Source of the DNA: Ichthyosporea sp. XGB-2017a
Taxonomy: Eukaryota; Opisthokonta; Ichthyosporea
Reading direction: 5' to 3'
NCBI GenBank assembly: GCA_002811675.1
Contig: PDIM01000005.1
Span: forward strand, 1 to 64,000
DNA length: 64,000 nt
Of the stretch, positions 11,167-21,629 are shown piece after piece. The notes beneath the pieces are model-generated. The model searched no databases, was not told the origin of the DNA, and saw only the letters and a list, made by a program, of their open reading frames with translations. Numbering within the stretch: position 1 is the first letter of the stretch; every line of letters starts with the position of its first letter. The position numbers were made by a program, and so were the translations under genes.

Positions 11167-13308
11167 ATGGAAGAGTCCGTGCTCAAGGGACTGTTCGATA
11201 ATGAACAGTTGGTTTGTGTTGTAGTCGATAAGAAGGGAGTGGTTGAGAAACAGAGTAAAGGCTTTTCTTCTCTGTTTGGGAATGTTACTTCTGGTACAAA
11301 TATTTCGACCGTATTTCCTGATCTTGCCACGCGTTCGAGAAGTAAGATTAATGTGGGGTCTCACAATATTGAAACGAAATTGTGGAAAGGGAAGGCTTTC
11401 GTTCAAGAGCTTGACGATAAGAAACATCTTATGTGTGTATTCGAAACATCGCATGTAGTCAAGTTAAATCCTGAAGTAAAAGACACTCAGGCCTATTTCG
11501 AGTTTGCTGATAGCTTATCAGAAGCGACTTTCGTCACTGATTTCTTTGGGTCTGTGCTTTTTTGTAATCGCGTTGCAGAATCTTTATTTGGCTATTCTCC
11601 TTTGGACGTCGTGGACAAAAATATTGGCTTTTTTTTATCTGGTAGTTCAGAAATTGTAACAAGCATTCGCTTTCGCAAAAATGTAGAACTTGACGGGAGA
11701 ACAAGGGATCTAGGGTCTGTGTCAATCAAGGTTACTTTTTGGCCCCAGGAGTCTTGCGTTTTTGTAATCTGTCACAGAAAAGGCACCCGAAGGACAGCAG
11801 ACGAGGGGGGTTCATCGTCATTCTTTAGAGAATTGTTCTATAGAACTCTTTCACCCTGCCTATTCTTTGGCAATGACTTGAAAATTTTGAGAGCTAATAG
11901 AGCATGTGAAAAGATGTTGTGTTACGATACTGTCAGTTTGATTGGTAGGCATATAAATGATTTTTTTCCAGGAGTGAGCCAAAAGGTGACATGGTCTAAA
12001 GGCTCTGAAAAAAAGGATAGAACGCAGTTAATTTCAAACTTTGAAGCTAAAAAAACTGACAATGTAAGATTTAGGGCAAAGCTTGCCTTAACATTTCTTG
12101 CAGAAGGGGAGTGTTTAATGGAGATTCATGATATAACGGAGTATAGTATGTTCGATTCTAAAGACGATTTGAAGGAGCGTAAATTAAACAGTGTTCTGGA
12201 CACCGTCGCAGATGGAATTTTGACCATAACTCCTGATGGGACTGTTCAGAGCTTCAATTCTGCTGCAGAAACTATTTTCGGCTATTCGGCAGAGGAAGTT
12301 ATTGGGCGCAATGTAAAAATGCTTATGCCCAGTCCGTATATGGACAATCATGACCGGTACTTAACATCGTACTTGCAAAGTCATAAGCCAAAAATCTTGG
12401 GAACTGGGAGAGACGTCGAAGGACTTCGCAAAGATGGGACGACTTTTCCGATGCATTTAAGTGTTAGTGAAATTCTAACAGAGTATTGTCATTTATTTAC
12501 CGGTATAATTCGGGATACTTCAGAAACTAGGAGAATCCATGATGAGCATATCATGGAGGCAAAAAAACTGAATGCAATCTTAAATTGCTCTGTAGATGGA
12601 ATCATTCTTATCGATTCTGCAGGTCTAATTAAGTCAATGAACCCAGCTTCAGAAAAAATGTTTGGATACCCATTGTCATCGGTGAAAAACAAAAACATTT
12701 CTTGTTTAATGCCAGAGCCGTATAGAAGTAGGCATGACCGATATATGAACTCGTATCTAAATACTGGTTTAAAAAGAATTATTGGAATTGGGCGTGAAGT
12801 ATCTGGCCAAAGGGCCGACGGCTCAACGTTCCCCATGTATTTGTCGGTTAGTGAAGTAAAAGTGGGAGGTGTTCATCTCTTTACGGGAATGTGTCGAGAT
12901 ATCACAAAGCAGAAAGTTGCTGAAGCTGCTGTAATGAAAGAGAAAAATAAGCTTCAATCGATATTGGATCAATCTGTGGATGGCATTTTTACTGTCACTA
13001 CCTCAGGGATAGTTAAATCTTTTAATAAGGCTGCTGAAAATATGTTTGGCTTTACTCTTAGCGAAATATTGGATAACCCAATGGAATGGCTTTGCATGAA
13101 GGTCAATAATGGGGAGATTGTTGTTCAGTTTGATTCCGGCATGACTGCTGGTGGTGAGGGTGAGTGGACGGGAAAGCACAAGGACGGCACTGAATTTCCC
13201 GTGGATTTGTCCATCAGTGAGGTGAAAACAGCTGATACTCACATTTATTCTGTGATTGTGAGAGATTTGCGCAATTTAAGAGTTAACTTAATGTTACGAA
13301 CATTTTAA
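11167..13308 (+). CDS. multi-PAS protein with two FixL-like haem-type PAS domains
   Basis: 713 aa, with about five PAS domains and no kinase or other output domain visible. PAS-like segments lie near residues 100-200, 215-325, 335-460, 465-585 and 590-710. The third and fourth closely follow rhizobial FixL: MPSPYMDNHDRY...GTGRDVEG and MPEPYRSRHDRY...GIGREVSG, each followed by a DGTTFPMHLS-type strand. The His that binds haem in FixL has counterparts at H395 and H523, and the distal Arg at R415 and R543; both pairs are 20 residues apart, as in FixL (H200/R220). The fifth PAS has lost that helix and loop. I start at the ATG of MEESVLKGLF. The 3' end may be incomplete: a coiled-coil-like open frame at about 13437-13561 could be a further exon, but no clear splice pair emerged. 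The inferred role is gas or redox sensing by partner binding. Confidence 0.8.
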   Translation: MEESVLKGLFDNEQLVCVVVDKKGVVEKQSKGFSSLFGNVTSGTNISTVFPDLATRSRSKINVGSHNIETKLWKGKAFVQELDDKKHLMCVFETSHVVKLNPEVKDTQAYFEFADSLSEATFVTDFFGSVLFCNRVAESLFGYSPLDVVDKNIGFFLSGSSEIVTSIRFRKNVELDGRTRDLGSVSIKVTFWPQESCVFVICHRKGTRRTADEGGSSSFFRELFYRTLSPCLFFGNDLKILRANRACEKMLCYDTVSLIGRHINDFFPGVSQKVTWSKGSEKKDRTQLISNFEAKKTDNVRFRAKLALTFLAEGECLMEIHDITEYSMFDSKDDLKERKLNSVLDTVADGILTITPDGTVQSFNSAAETIFGYSAEEVIGRNVKMLMPSPYMDNHDRYLTSYLQSHKPKILGTGRDVEGLRKDGTTFPMHLSVSEILTEYCHLFTGIIRDTSETRRIHDEHIMEAKKLNAILNCSVDGIILIDSAGLIKSMNPASEKMFGYPLSSVKNKNISCLMPEPYRSRHDRYMNSYLNTGLKRIIGIGREVSGQRADGSTFPMYLSVSEVKVGGVHLFTGMCRDITKQKVAEAAVMKEKNKLQSILDQSVDGIFTVTTSGIVKSFNKAAENMFGFTLSEILDNPMEWLCMKVNNGEIVVQFDSGMTAGGEGEWTGKHKDGTEFPVDLSISEVKTADTHIYSVIVRDLRNLRVNLMLRTF

Positions 13309-13737
13309 AAGCGTTGGCGCTGCGAAAGCCATAACACCCCAGTTTCTTCATATCTGCACTTAAGAGAAAAAAAATGAAAATCCCACGAATCCGACGCTTT
13401 TCAAACTTCAACCGTAGATAATAAAAAATTCTTTAATGAAGACTACAGCAAGGCAAGAAATGTTGCTGGCCGAGATTGTCGAATTAAAAGGACAAAGTGC
13501 AAGGAAGAGCAAGACCACCATTACTGAGAACCTGCTTACAATGAAAAGAAACAAATCCTAAAATAAGAGAAAGGAAAAAAAGAAAAAAGGCGGGAAAAAA
13601 GGCTGCACAGCTGCTGCGGCCGGGTTGGGTTTGTTTTTCTTTTTTGTGTGCTTGTTTTGACGTTTCTGTTGCTCTTCATTATATCTTCTATGTGTGAATC
13701 TATAATTGGCTACAAAGAAAGGAAAGGAAAAGCCTCA

Positions 13738-15798
13738 ATGGATTTATCAATGGATTTATTGAAGGATGTCCGTCAAGTGCTTCAGGAAAATCGGAAGAAC
13801 CTGAAACTGTCCACCTGTTCGACGTCGAAAGCTTGGTCGAAGAAGGCAGCACCTACAACTTCTAGAACTTGGGTTGATCCTAGACTGTCTCATTTTGTTT
13901 CGAAACCAATAAGCTTAAATGAAAAAGGTCTTCTGACCCTTGAACAGGTGAATGAATCTACTCTTGTTGCTCATTTCAGCTATTGAGGACTCGATGACTT
14001 AACATTTAGTTTTTTCTTTATATTTTCCTGTATATATAAATATCTATATATCTTATATCTATACATGTAAGAAAATAAGCAAAGCAAACTACCTGTCACC
14101 ACAAGATGCAAATGCTCTCAGAGAGTGGCTTCTCAACTTATCAGAAAACATAAACCTTCGGATAGATGTGGCAAACTGTATGCAAGATTCTTTGCACTTA
14201 ATTTTATCAAACGTTAAACGGGAAGCAGCTTTGCGGTCTCCAGAATTGAATAAGGAAGTGAATGGCATGAAGTGCAGCAGCAGTTTTTTACTTTGGGAAT
14301 CCGAGAATGCTATGTCAGAGTTTGATCGCATCCAGAAAAAACTGGAAAGCCTCGTTAGCCAAGCAACAACGTTCAACTACGAAGGTATTGGTCTGGCCAC
14401 TAGCAGTCTCATAAAAGGGGTAGAAACAGACATGGAAGCTTTGAGACCGTCACTTGAAGAGCATCAAGCACTCCTGTCCCTTAATTTAATTGCGAATGAA
14501 GACGCTGAAGTTACTCAAATGTAAGCCTAGTTATAGAGAAAAAAGGCGAAGGAGAAACTGGACTCTGAACAGCACCCAGAAGGTTTGCTAATATTCTTTA
14601 TTTGTTGAATTTTTCCAGGGCGTCAAAGGAAGAATTCAGTTTTTTTGCAAAATATGCATTGAATGAGAACTTTGCGTTTGAATACCCTTTTCAATATGCG
14701 ATTGATGTAACCCCGCCAATCAATGGATTAGAGGACATTATGGCGCTGAAGAGCGAACGGCTTTTGACATTGTACAAAGAACTTGTATTGCCTTATGATG
14801 ACTCCATTGCGAAATACCAAGAAAATCTATTTCAAACTACTGCAACGCAGGACACTATGAACTTGAGAATGAATGAAGATGATTTCGATAATGTATACTT
14901 TGATGATGGAGGTGTAGGCCACTTTGACGAAGTAGCGGTGAGGGAAAGTCGAGTGAAACTTCCTCCCAAGAGTGCGAACACCAAATGCGAGACGAGAACT
15001 CCCATTCGCTTTTTTTTTAACCCATTTGTCTGTTGGAAAGTGACTGAACTCTCTAAATACCTGGAGAATGAGCAAATACCCAAACACAAGCGTGTCAAAG
15101 TCACCCAAACTAAAATGGAAGAGCAAACGCCAACCGAAGTTGAATCGCCAAAAAGTCCACAGGTGGCTTTAGAATTCGATTTTCAACCAAACTTTGAGCT
15201 ACTTGATGGTAAGTAAAGAGTCAAGAAGTATATTATGATCTTTATAGTAACTTAGGTCAATGTTAATGTCACAGCTCGAAAGCTTGTTGTTAGCGAGGCG
15301 CTTCAACGAAATATCATGTACAATGACTTCGCTGATTTCATTACTTGCGCGAGTGAAAAAATAGAGAGGCAGCATGTATCACAGGCTGAAAGTCAGCAAT
15401 ATGCCAGCGAAGGGTCACTACAAGAAATTGAATTGTACGAGCCATTTCAAGGTGAAAATGGCATGATGCAAGAGGGCGGTTTGAGTCCTGGCTGGAGTCA
15501 AGAGCAGGTGTTATGCGTACGTCAGGAAGAGGATGTTGATGCAGCTCTGGACCAAGCAATTTCAAAAATGGAATCCTTCTCACTTTCGGATATTAGTAGC
15601 GACGGGTCAAAAATTCTTGCCTTCTCGCTACTTCTTCAAAAAATAAGCAAATTCAACTTGCATGTAGATGACATAGAAGGAGGCTCAGAAATTTCACGTA
15701 CTGCATTAATTGAATCCAACCAAAACGGAGAATGTATGATTAATTTTGTCGTACAGAAAAGCGCACCGTCTCTTCATTGTGTGTCTCCTGAAGAATAA
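13738..15798 (+). CDS. unrecognised four-exon protein
   Basis: I do not recognise the family. Four exons join in frame to 590 aa: 13738-13947, 14072-14520, 14619-15208, 15275-15798. Junctions are LTLEQ/KISKANYLSP (phase 0), TQ-M-ASKEEF (phase 2) and LLD-A-RKLVV (phase 1). All three introns have GT-AG ends and are 124, 98 and 66 bp. The N-terminal third is basic, the middle is helical (ALREWLLNLSENINLRIDVA), then comes a conserved-looking FEYPFQYAIDVTPPINGLED block, an acidic linker and a helical C-terminus. There is no signal peptide or membrane helix. An in-frame ATG 48 bp upstream (13690) would add 16 residues. A poly(A) signal sits right after the stop (AATAAATAAA). A cytoskeletal or chromosome-associated role is possible but unsupported. 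Confidence 0.72.
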
Positions 15799-16447
15799 GA
15801 ATAAATAAACACATGAAACATACTGTAGTTGCTTTGGACTTGGCTGTGTTTGAAATGCGAGAACTCCTGCTGAGGCCTGAGTATCTCTAGCAGCAGCAGC
15901 CTGAGCTGGCTTGAAAGTGAGCACTGAGCATGGCTATGTATAAGCTGTACGTCGTACGTTAGCTGTTCTTTTCAGGTCCCCTAGAGTTCTTTTCATCGAG
16001 GTTTTCATTACATTATAATCAAAAGAAGTGAAAGGGAGGGGGGGGGTAGGGGGGGCCGGTGGGGATGATTGGTTGAGGTTTTTTAGTTTGTATGGACAAA
16101 ATGGTATAAATAGGACCCCCCCCAGGCCCCACCCCGCTCATCTCAGTTTGGGCCATTAGTCTGTGATAGTGGACGACGAGGGTGGATCTGTATTGAGCGG
16201 TGTTAGATTTCCCCTGCTTACTCCGTGATCTGATATCTCTGTGGGTATTTGTTGGCGCTGCAAAGAAAAAGGGGGTTAACAGTTTTCTTGTTCAAAGTTT
16301 GGTTTTGTTGGATTAGGTTCTGTATTTGACGAGGCCGTTGTTTTGGGATTGTATTATTTGGGCTTTTTTTGTTGGTGCTTTTGTGCTTAAACCGTTGAGG
16401 GCTATATTTGGACGGGATTTTATTTGGCTCACATACCCTGCGGAAAG
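15799..16447 (+). promoter_or_regulatory. TFIIA large subunit promoter region, G-tracts and TATA box
   Basis: No gene seen. A G-rich tract (about 16033-16064, several runs of 3-10 G) is followed by TATAAATA at 16105-16112 and then a C-rich run (about 16113-16137). The TATA box lies about 340 bp before the GTF2A1 ATG, so the 5' UTR would be about 310 nt. G-quadruplex-capable runs flank the TATA on opposite strands. Confidence 0.5.
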
Positions 16448-17505
16448 ATGGGGAGCCCAGTGGTTAAAGAGCTCTATCAAAATGTGATTATTGAAACTAT
16501 AAAAAGCATAAAGAATGAATTTCTTAATGAGGGATTGGATGATCATGTCTTGTTCGAGCTTCAGTCATTATGGGAGGGGAAGCTAGCTCAACACGGAATA
16601 TCTGTCTTCGACAATCAAGAGGAGGAAGATGAGGAATATGAAGATGGTAAGTTTTCTGTGCCATGGCGGCTTTGTCTTTGGCCTCAGTTTAGTAATTAAA
16701 GTCCTTTATTTGTTTTGTATGATTTTTTGTGATAAAATTTGTGTAGATGAAGAAGAAGGAGATGATGAATTAAATGATTTGGATGATGTTCATGCTGTTC
16801 AGTTTGGCAATCAGGCAGAATACCCTTCAAAGATGGAAGCGAAGCAGAACTATAACAATGGGCAAGGCAATCCACCCCAGTATAACTATCCTCCTCCTCC
16901 GGGAAATATAGGAAGACCTCAACAGTACATGGTAAGTGATTTGTGGACAGTGTTTGCGTCCTGTGAATTTCTTTACGATTCATTTCAATGTACTAAAACG
17001 AAGCAATCAATAATCTGTATAGCCACCCCATGAGCAAAACGGATATTACAACCCGCGTATACCTCAAAATGATGGAGCTTGCGACGTATCTTTAGAAGAC
17101 GAAATGATGTCTAAACTTGTAAGCAAGATGGAGGGATCTTGCGTGGGTAATTGTAAAGGAAAAGAAACAGCTGATTTGGAATCGAACAATGACTCGAAGT
17201 TGCTAACTACGACCACACAAACGAAATGTAGAGCGGCAGTTGTGGAATTTTCTGAGGGGAAGCTAAATATCATCCAACAGAATGATGGGGGGAATGACGA
17301 AGACTTGGATGATGAAGATTTGGGTAGTGATCTTGATGAAGACGATGACGATGAAGATGCTGATTACGATGATATTATTCTTTGTCAGTTCGATAAAGTC
17401 ACGCGCACGAAAAGTAGATGGAAGACGAACTTAAAGGACGGTGTGATGCGCCTGAATGACAGGGATTATGTGTTTCGTAAAGGTGTTGGAGAGTTTGAAT
17501 TTTAA
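16448..17505 (+). CDS. GTF2A1: TFIIA large (alpha/beta) subunit
   Basis: General RNA polymerase II factor that binds TBP and stabilises it on DNA. Three exons (16448-16646, 16747-16931, 17023-17505) give 288 aa. The N-terminal four-helix-bundle part is clear: VKELYQNVIIETIKSIKNEF followed by GLDDHVLFELQSLWEGKL. The C-terminal beta-barrel part is ILCQFDKVTRTKSRWKTNLK, then DGVMRLNDRDYVFRKGVGEFEF. Between them lie a Pro/Tyr/Gln linker and a long Asp/Glu run, as in other TFIIA alpha/beta precursors, which are often cleaved by taspase. Introns fall in the acidic and linker segments (phases 1 and 0). The protein is shorter than human (376 aa), mainly because of the linker. It converges on the ZMYND12-like gene. 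Confidence 0.95.
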
Positions 17506-17826
17506 TTGAGATTTTTTTTTTGTATCCACATATCATTGTCCAATTCACAACAAGGCATTCCAAAAAAAAACCAAAAGCAAAGAAACAAAGGAGAAAAAAA
17601 AACGAAAAAGGAAAATAGAACAAAAACAAAAACAGACAGCTTGCAGACCTGTTAAGTGAGGGTGCCTTTTGACGAGACATAGCGCCTTAATTATTTAACT
17701 AAAGATTTGAGATAGTCAAAGAAAAGGGGGTGTCCTTCTTTTATTGTGTTCGAATTTTGAAGAGAGATTTGATTATCGGACACACATGGGGAGAGTGGCT
17801 GACTTAAATAAAAGAGATGGACGACA

Positions 17827-18762
17827 TTACAATTCAGAGAGGGCTTGCTTTTGTTTGATTATTTTTTGTGTTTCCTTGACATTCTTGAACATCATATGAG
17901 AAGATCCAAGGATGGTTTCGTATATTTCGCTAGCCGAATCTGCATATTCAAGAGCTTTGTCAAAGTCGTTAATAACTGTACTGCAAAACATTGCGAGTAT
18001 GTAATATACATCCGCCGTCTCTCGATGCCCCTCTCCCAAAGCTTGCCTTTTAATATTCAGAATATGTTGTAAAATATTGGCTGATTCCTTTTCAAAATTC
18101 CCATCAATCCCTTTTAAAGCTTCTTCAAGCTCTACATGGTCCTTTTTTATCAGCTTGACTAGATATGCAAACCAAATCTCAGTTACCTTTTCATAAAGAG
18201 CCAGCACCTTCTCGGCTTCATTATTGCTCAGAAATACCGAGCCCAAGCGGTAATAAGCAGTTGCAGTGAACACTGATTCGGCTCCATATGCTACTGCTAA
18301 ATGGAAAATTTCATTTGAAATATAGCGAACAGCTTCTGCATGCTCCCCTTTTTGCATAGCCAAGATACCAAAGTGCCGGTACAGCTTCGACTTCAAGGTA
18401 TCCCCACAGTCTGGATTTTTCATAATAATCCACTTGGCATAGGTCAAATACTCTGTTGCTTGTTTGAATTTGCCGCTCCCCGAAGTCGCTTCACCCAAAA
18501 TATAATAAGGCTCAACCAGCTCAAGACTGTTTTCTCCAAAAATCTGCATTGCAATCTGTAACGCTTTCAGTCCTGGGAGAACCGCAGCTTCATATTTGGA
18601 ATCTTGTAAAAGATCTGCTGCTTCGGCTTTGGCTTCCTCCATTATGCATATTTGGGCTTTGATCTGGGCCTCGACCTGCTTTTCATGCTCAAACTCTGAG
18701 CCATGCATGGTCTTTGGCGGTTGGAGAGGAATCTTAGGAATAATGCTTTTTTCACCCCTCAT
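17827..18762 (-). CDS. ZMYND12: ZMYND12-like TPR protein lacking the MYND finger
   Basis: 311 aa, one exon, built of TPR-like helical repeats. It aligns by eye along the whole TPR part of vertebrate ZMYND12, for example GENSLELVEPYYILGEATSG and VTEIWFAYLVKL. The N-terminal MYND zinc finger of the vertebrate protein is absent; the protein starts with a short basic leader. ZMYND12 and its partner TTC29 are axonemal proteins needed for sperm motility. The chosen start is the first ATG (MRGEKS); the frame is open four codons further without an ATG. It converges on GTF2A1 and is divergent from the FAM47-like gene. Because the MYND finger is missing, the name rests on the TPR region only. Confidence 0.8.
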   Translation of the reverse strand: MRGEKSIIPKIPLQPPKTMHGSEFEHEKQVEAQIKAQICIMEEAKAEAADLLQDSKYEAAVLPGLKALQIAMQIFGENSLELVEPYYILGEATSGSGKFKQATEYLTYAKWIIMKNPDCGDTLKSKLYRHFGILAMQKGEHAEAVRYISNEIFHLAVAYGAESVFTATAYYRLGSVFLSNNEAEKVLALYEKVTEIWFAYLVKLIKKDHVELEEALKGIDGNFEKESANILQHILNIKRQALGEGHRETADVYYILAMFCSTVINDFDKALEYADSASEIYETILGSSHMMFKNVKETQKIIKQKQALSEL

Positions 18763-19182
18763 TTTTATACGCAATCAACTTCAATACTGCTAAATCTACA
18801 AATAGTCTTGTCTGTTAGGCTATATATTTTTGTCTCTAACACGCTTTTCTGAATGTAGTCCACTTGATCTCCTTGGGGCTTTTCCAAGAGCCTATTCTGC
18901 GAACACTAGACTATGAGAAAGCCATAACAATATTATTATCTATACAAAAGTGTATTGTGCCAGAATTGGTTCACGCTTATAATCTATGGCTGGTCACTTT
19001 TATTATTTCGCTATAAATAACTCATTTTGACTTTATATATTAATAATGGAGACCTAATTTTAAATGGCATGGCTAGTTCATGTGGTAGTGGATGGGATTA
19101 TTCAGGCATTGGTGTACAGGACTCGGGGATTCATGCTTTCGGAATACATTATCTTCACTCATCATGAAATGACAAAGGGTGC

Positions 19183-21069
19183 ATGAATACAGGGTTACAA
19201 AGGATTTTAATGAGCATGGAATCTGAGAAACGAAGGCATAGGAGGGCAACTCTTATGTCCTTTGATCCGCTTCCAAAGGGGAATGGATTTAAGAGAGATT
19301 TGCCATGGTATCTTTCTAAATGTCATTCGCAAAAAATGGATGAAAGAACACAACTTTCAAGAAGGTGAGTGGAAAACGATACTGATACTACTCTCGACAA
19401 TATGAGAACATAAACTAATATATTCATTTGCGTAATGAAGTCTTTTGAACACGTATTGGATCAAAGTGAATGAAAATTGGGATTCGCGAGTGAAAGCGGA
19501 AGTTATTTACAGGCCAAGAAGGCCAAAAAAGGATAAATTGAAGAAGGTAACTTCAACAATTGATTTTCTTTTTGATGAGAGCAATGAAAATACTCTAGAG
19601 CCAAAGAGTGTCTTGCCTCCCATACCACAGCAGAAAGCAATGACACTTTATACGCAAAAGCCAAAAAAGCTTACAAGAAAGGAAATAATAGCCCAGAGGC
19701 TGCAAGAACTGGATAACCTAGTACAGAAACAGCCAGTAAGTAGCACTATTACATTGCATTATTGTCATTTATATGATTTACTGAATATGATAATAATATA
19801 ATTTGCATCAACAACAGTCCAAGGTGGATGTCTCTCATGTGAGAAGAGACGTACGAAAAAGTATATGTGCTGCTATTCCTGACCGCACAGAGGTGGATAG
19901 TAACGCTGATAGTGATGAGGTAAGCAGTGAGTGAAAACTGATCATGCCATTACTCCCCAACACAGTTCTAACCCATCTATACAAAGGAACCCTTTCTTAT
20001 AACCGAGAGGGGTGAGGAATTTAAGCAGTTTTCCAAGAAGCTTCATTTAAACACCATTGAACTTTCTAATGCTGAAAAATATCGTAAGGATGCTCTGGTA
20101 GTCAGTATAAACGATAATGATCTTGATATTGAGTTGGATGAGTCCAAAAGGCTTACCCTCGAGCACATGGAATATCTTAAGCTTGCTTCTGAAATGAGCA
20201 CGTATTTAAACACGTTTGGGGGCGAAGAAAAAATCGAAAGCGGGGATATAGCAAAGGAATTCTTTGCGATATCATTGGAAACAAAAGGTAGTGTAAGCAA
20301 ACTGAAAAAAATGCATGCCATTGAGCTTACGAATCCTCCTCGGACGTTGGTTTATTTCAATCCCAACGGACCGAAAACTCTGGAAGATATTGAAGAGGAG
20401 GAAAGAAAATGTTCCAGTTATACTGGACTTCCCGTTCATGTAAATACACAGCGAGAGAATAACTTTCCGAGGCTTACAACAACCCAAATGCTTTCACCAA
20501 AGCCATATGAGCCTCGCCCGGAGTATGGCAAATGGTACATTCCTCCTAGTAAATGGAAACTGAAGATACCCAGCGAACACAATAGTATTGAAATGATGTG
20601 GAAAGAAATCAACGAGTCGAATGCCAGCAGCGCAATACACGACGAGCTTGAGCGTCAAAATACAACATTATCAAAGTTAATCCACAAAATGTATGGAGCA
20701 AAGCTATTCAAGGAATATCTAGACACAAAGGGCATAAGATGTCCACTTTTTCTCAAAAATGTAAAATATCCTCCTGAATTTTTAAACAGGCATGGTGCTA
20801 GTTATAGCTCACGATCATCAAGTCGAAAAAACAGTCTGTCATCCACTGGCTCCTCACGTCGAGGAAGTGCGAATGTAGCTCGCCGAGATAGAGAAATATC
20901 AACTGACATTGTAGTGTCAGAGAGTAATGGAGATCTCAGAAGATCTAGTAGCATTGATACCGTACGAAGTTTCTCAGATTTAACTCAAGTAAGCCAAAAC
21001 ATCAACAAAAGCTTATCCACTCTAAGAGCCAACAAAAGTGTATCTAATCTCTCAAGAACTTCTGAATAG
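19183..21069 (+). CDS. FAM47-like protein
   Basis: Four exons (19183-19364, 19441-19735, 19818-19919, 19987-21069) join in frame to 553 aa. The N-terminus resembles FAM47 proteins: a basic stretch, DLPWYLSKCHSQK, then NTYWIKVNENWDSRV (human FAM47: PWYCDKPPSKC, then TQNWVFVKEGMDDFR). A second family-like motif is PEYGKWYIPPSKWKLK, echoing the YGxWYLxPxxW element of FAM47E-type proteins. The C-terminus is Ser/Arg-rich. FAM47 function is poorly known, with testis and nuclear expression in mammals. Introns are 76, 82 and 67 bp. It sits head to head with the ZMYND12-like gene and just upstream of an LRRC72-like gene, so a cilium or sperm role is a reasonable guess. The similarity is short-motif level and needs a profile search. 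Confidence 0.62.
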
Positions 21070-21629
21070 AGTATTCTCTCACATGGGGTATATGGCTCCT
21101 GCATCTTCTTCTCTTTCTCTCCTAGATGGAGCCATTGGAAATAGTTGAGAGGTCATTCATTCTATAGCACTTGTACTATTGATAAATAAACAAACCTTGA
21201 GACTTCTCTTGCCTCAGTGCAACCAGTGACCGACCCTTCTCACAAGACATTTCCTTGACCATCCACGCGGACAAGCAAGGCTAGACCAGGTGGGGTTGAT
21301 TTGACCTGCCCTATACACACGGAACGTCATTAGACATAGAAAATAAAACAGGACAAATATATTTTTGGGCTCACTGGCTTTTCCCTTTTTGGTATAAAAG
21401 GGTTATTTATTCCTTAATTTTTTATATTTGGGGATGTTTGGGTTATTTATATTTCCTGTGCCAGAATATCGCATAGAATTTACGGTCTGTAAAGCAGAGT
21501 GTGTCTTCACCGGCGTTGCGTATTTATGCATCAAACCATTCGAGAGCCAACTGAATGTACTCTCTGTTCTTGTATATGTCAGCTAGCCTCCGATTTTAAC
21601 TTGATCGATATCATTGTTTTCCTTTAGCC
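21070..21629. other. intergenic, no gene seen
   Basis: 560 bp between the FAM47-like and LRRC72-like genes. AATAAA near 21184 is the likely 3' end signal of the former. A TATA-like TATAAAAGGG lies near 21393. Nothing else is recognised. Confidence 0.5.
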
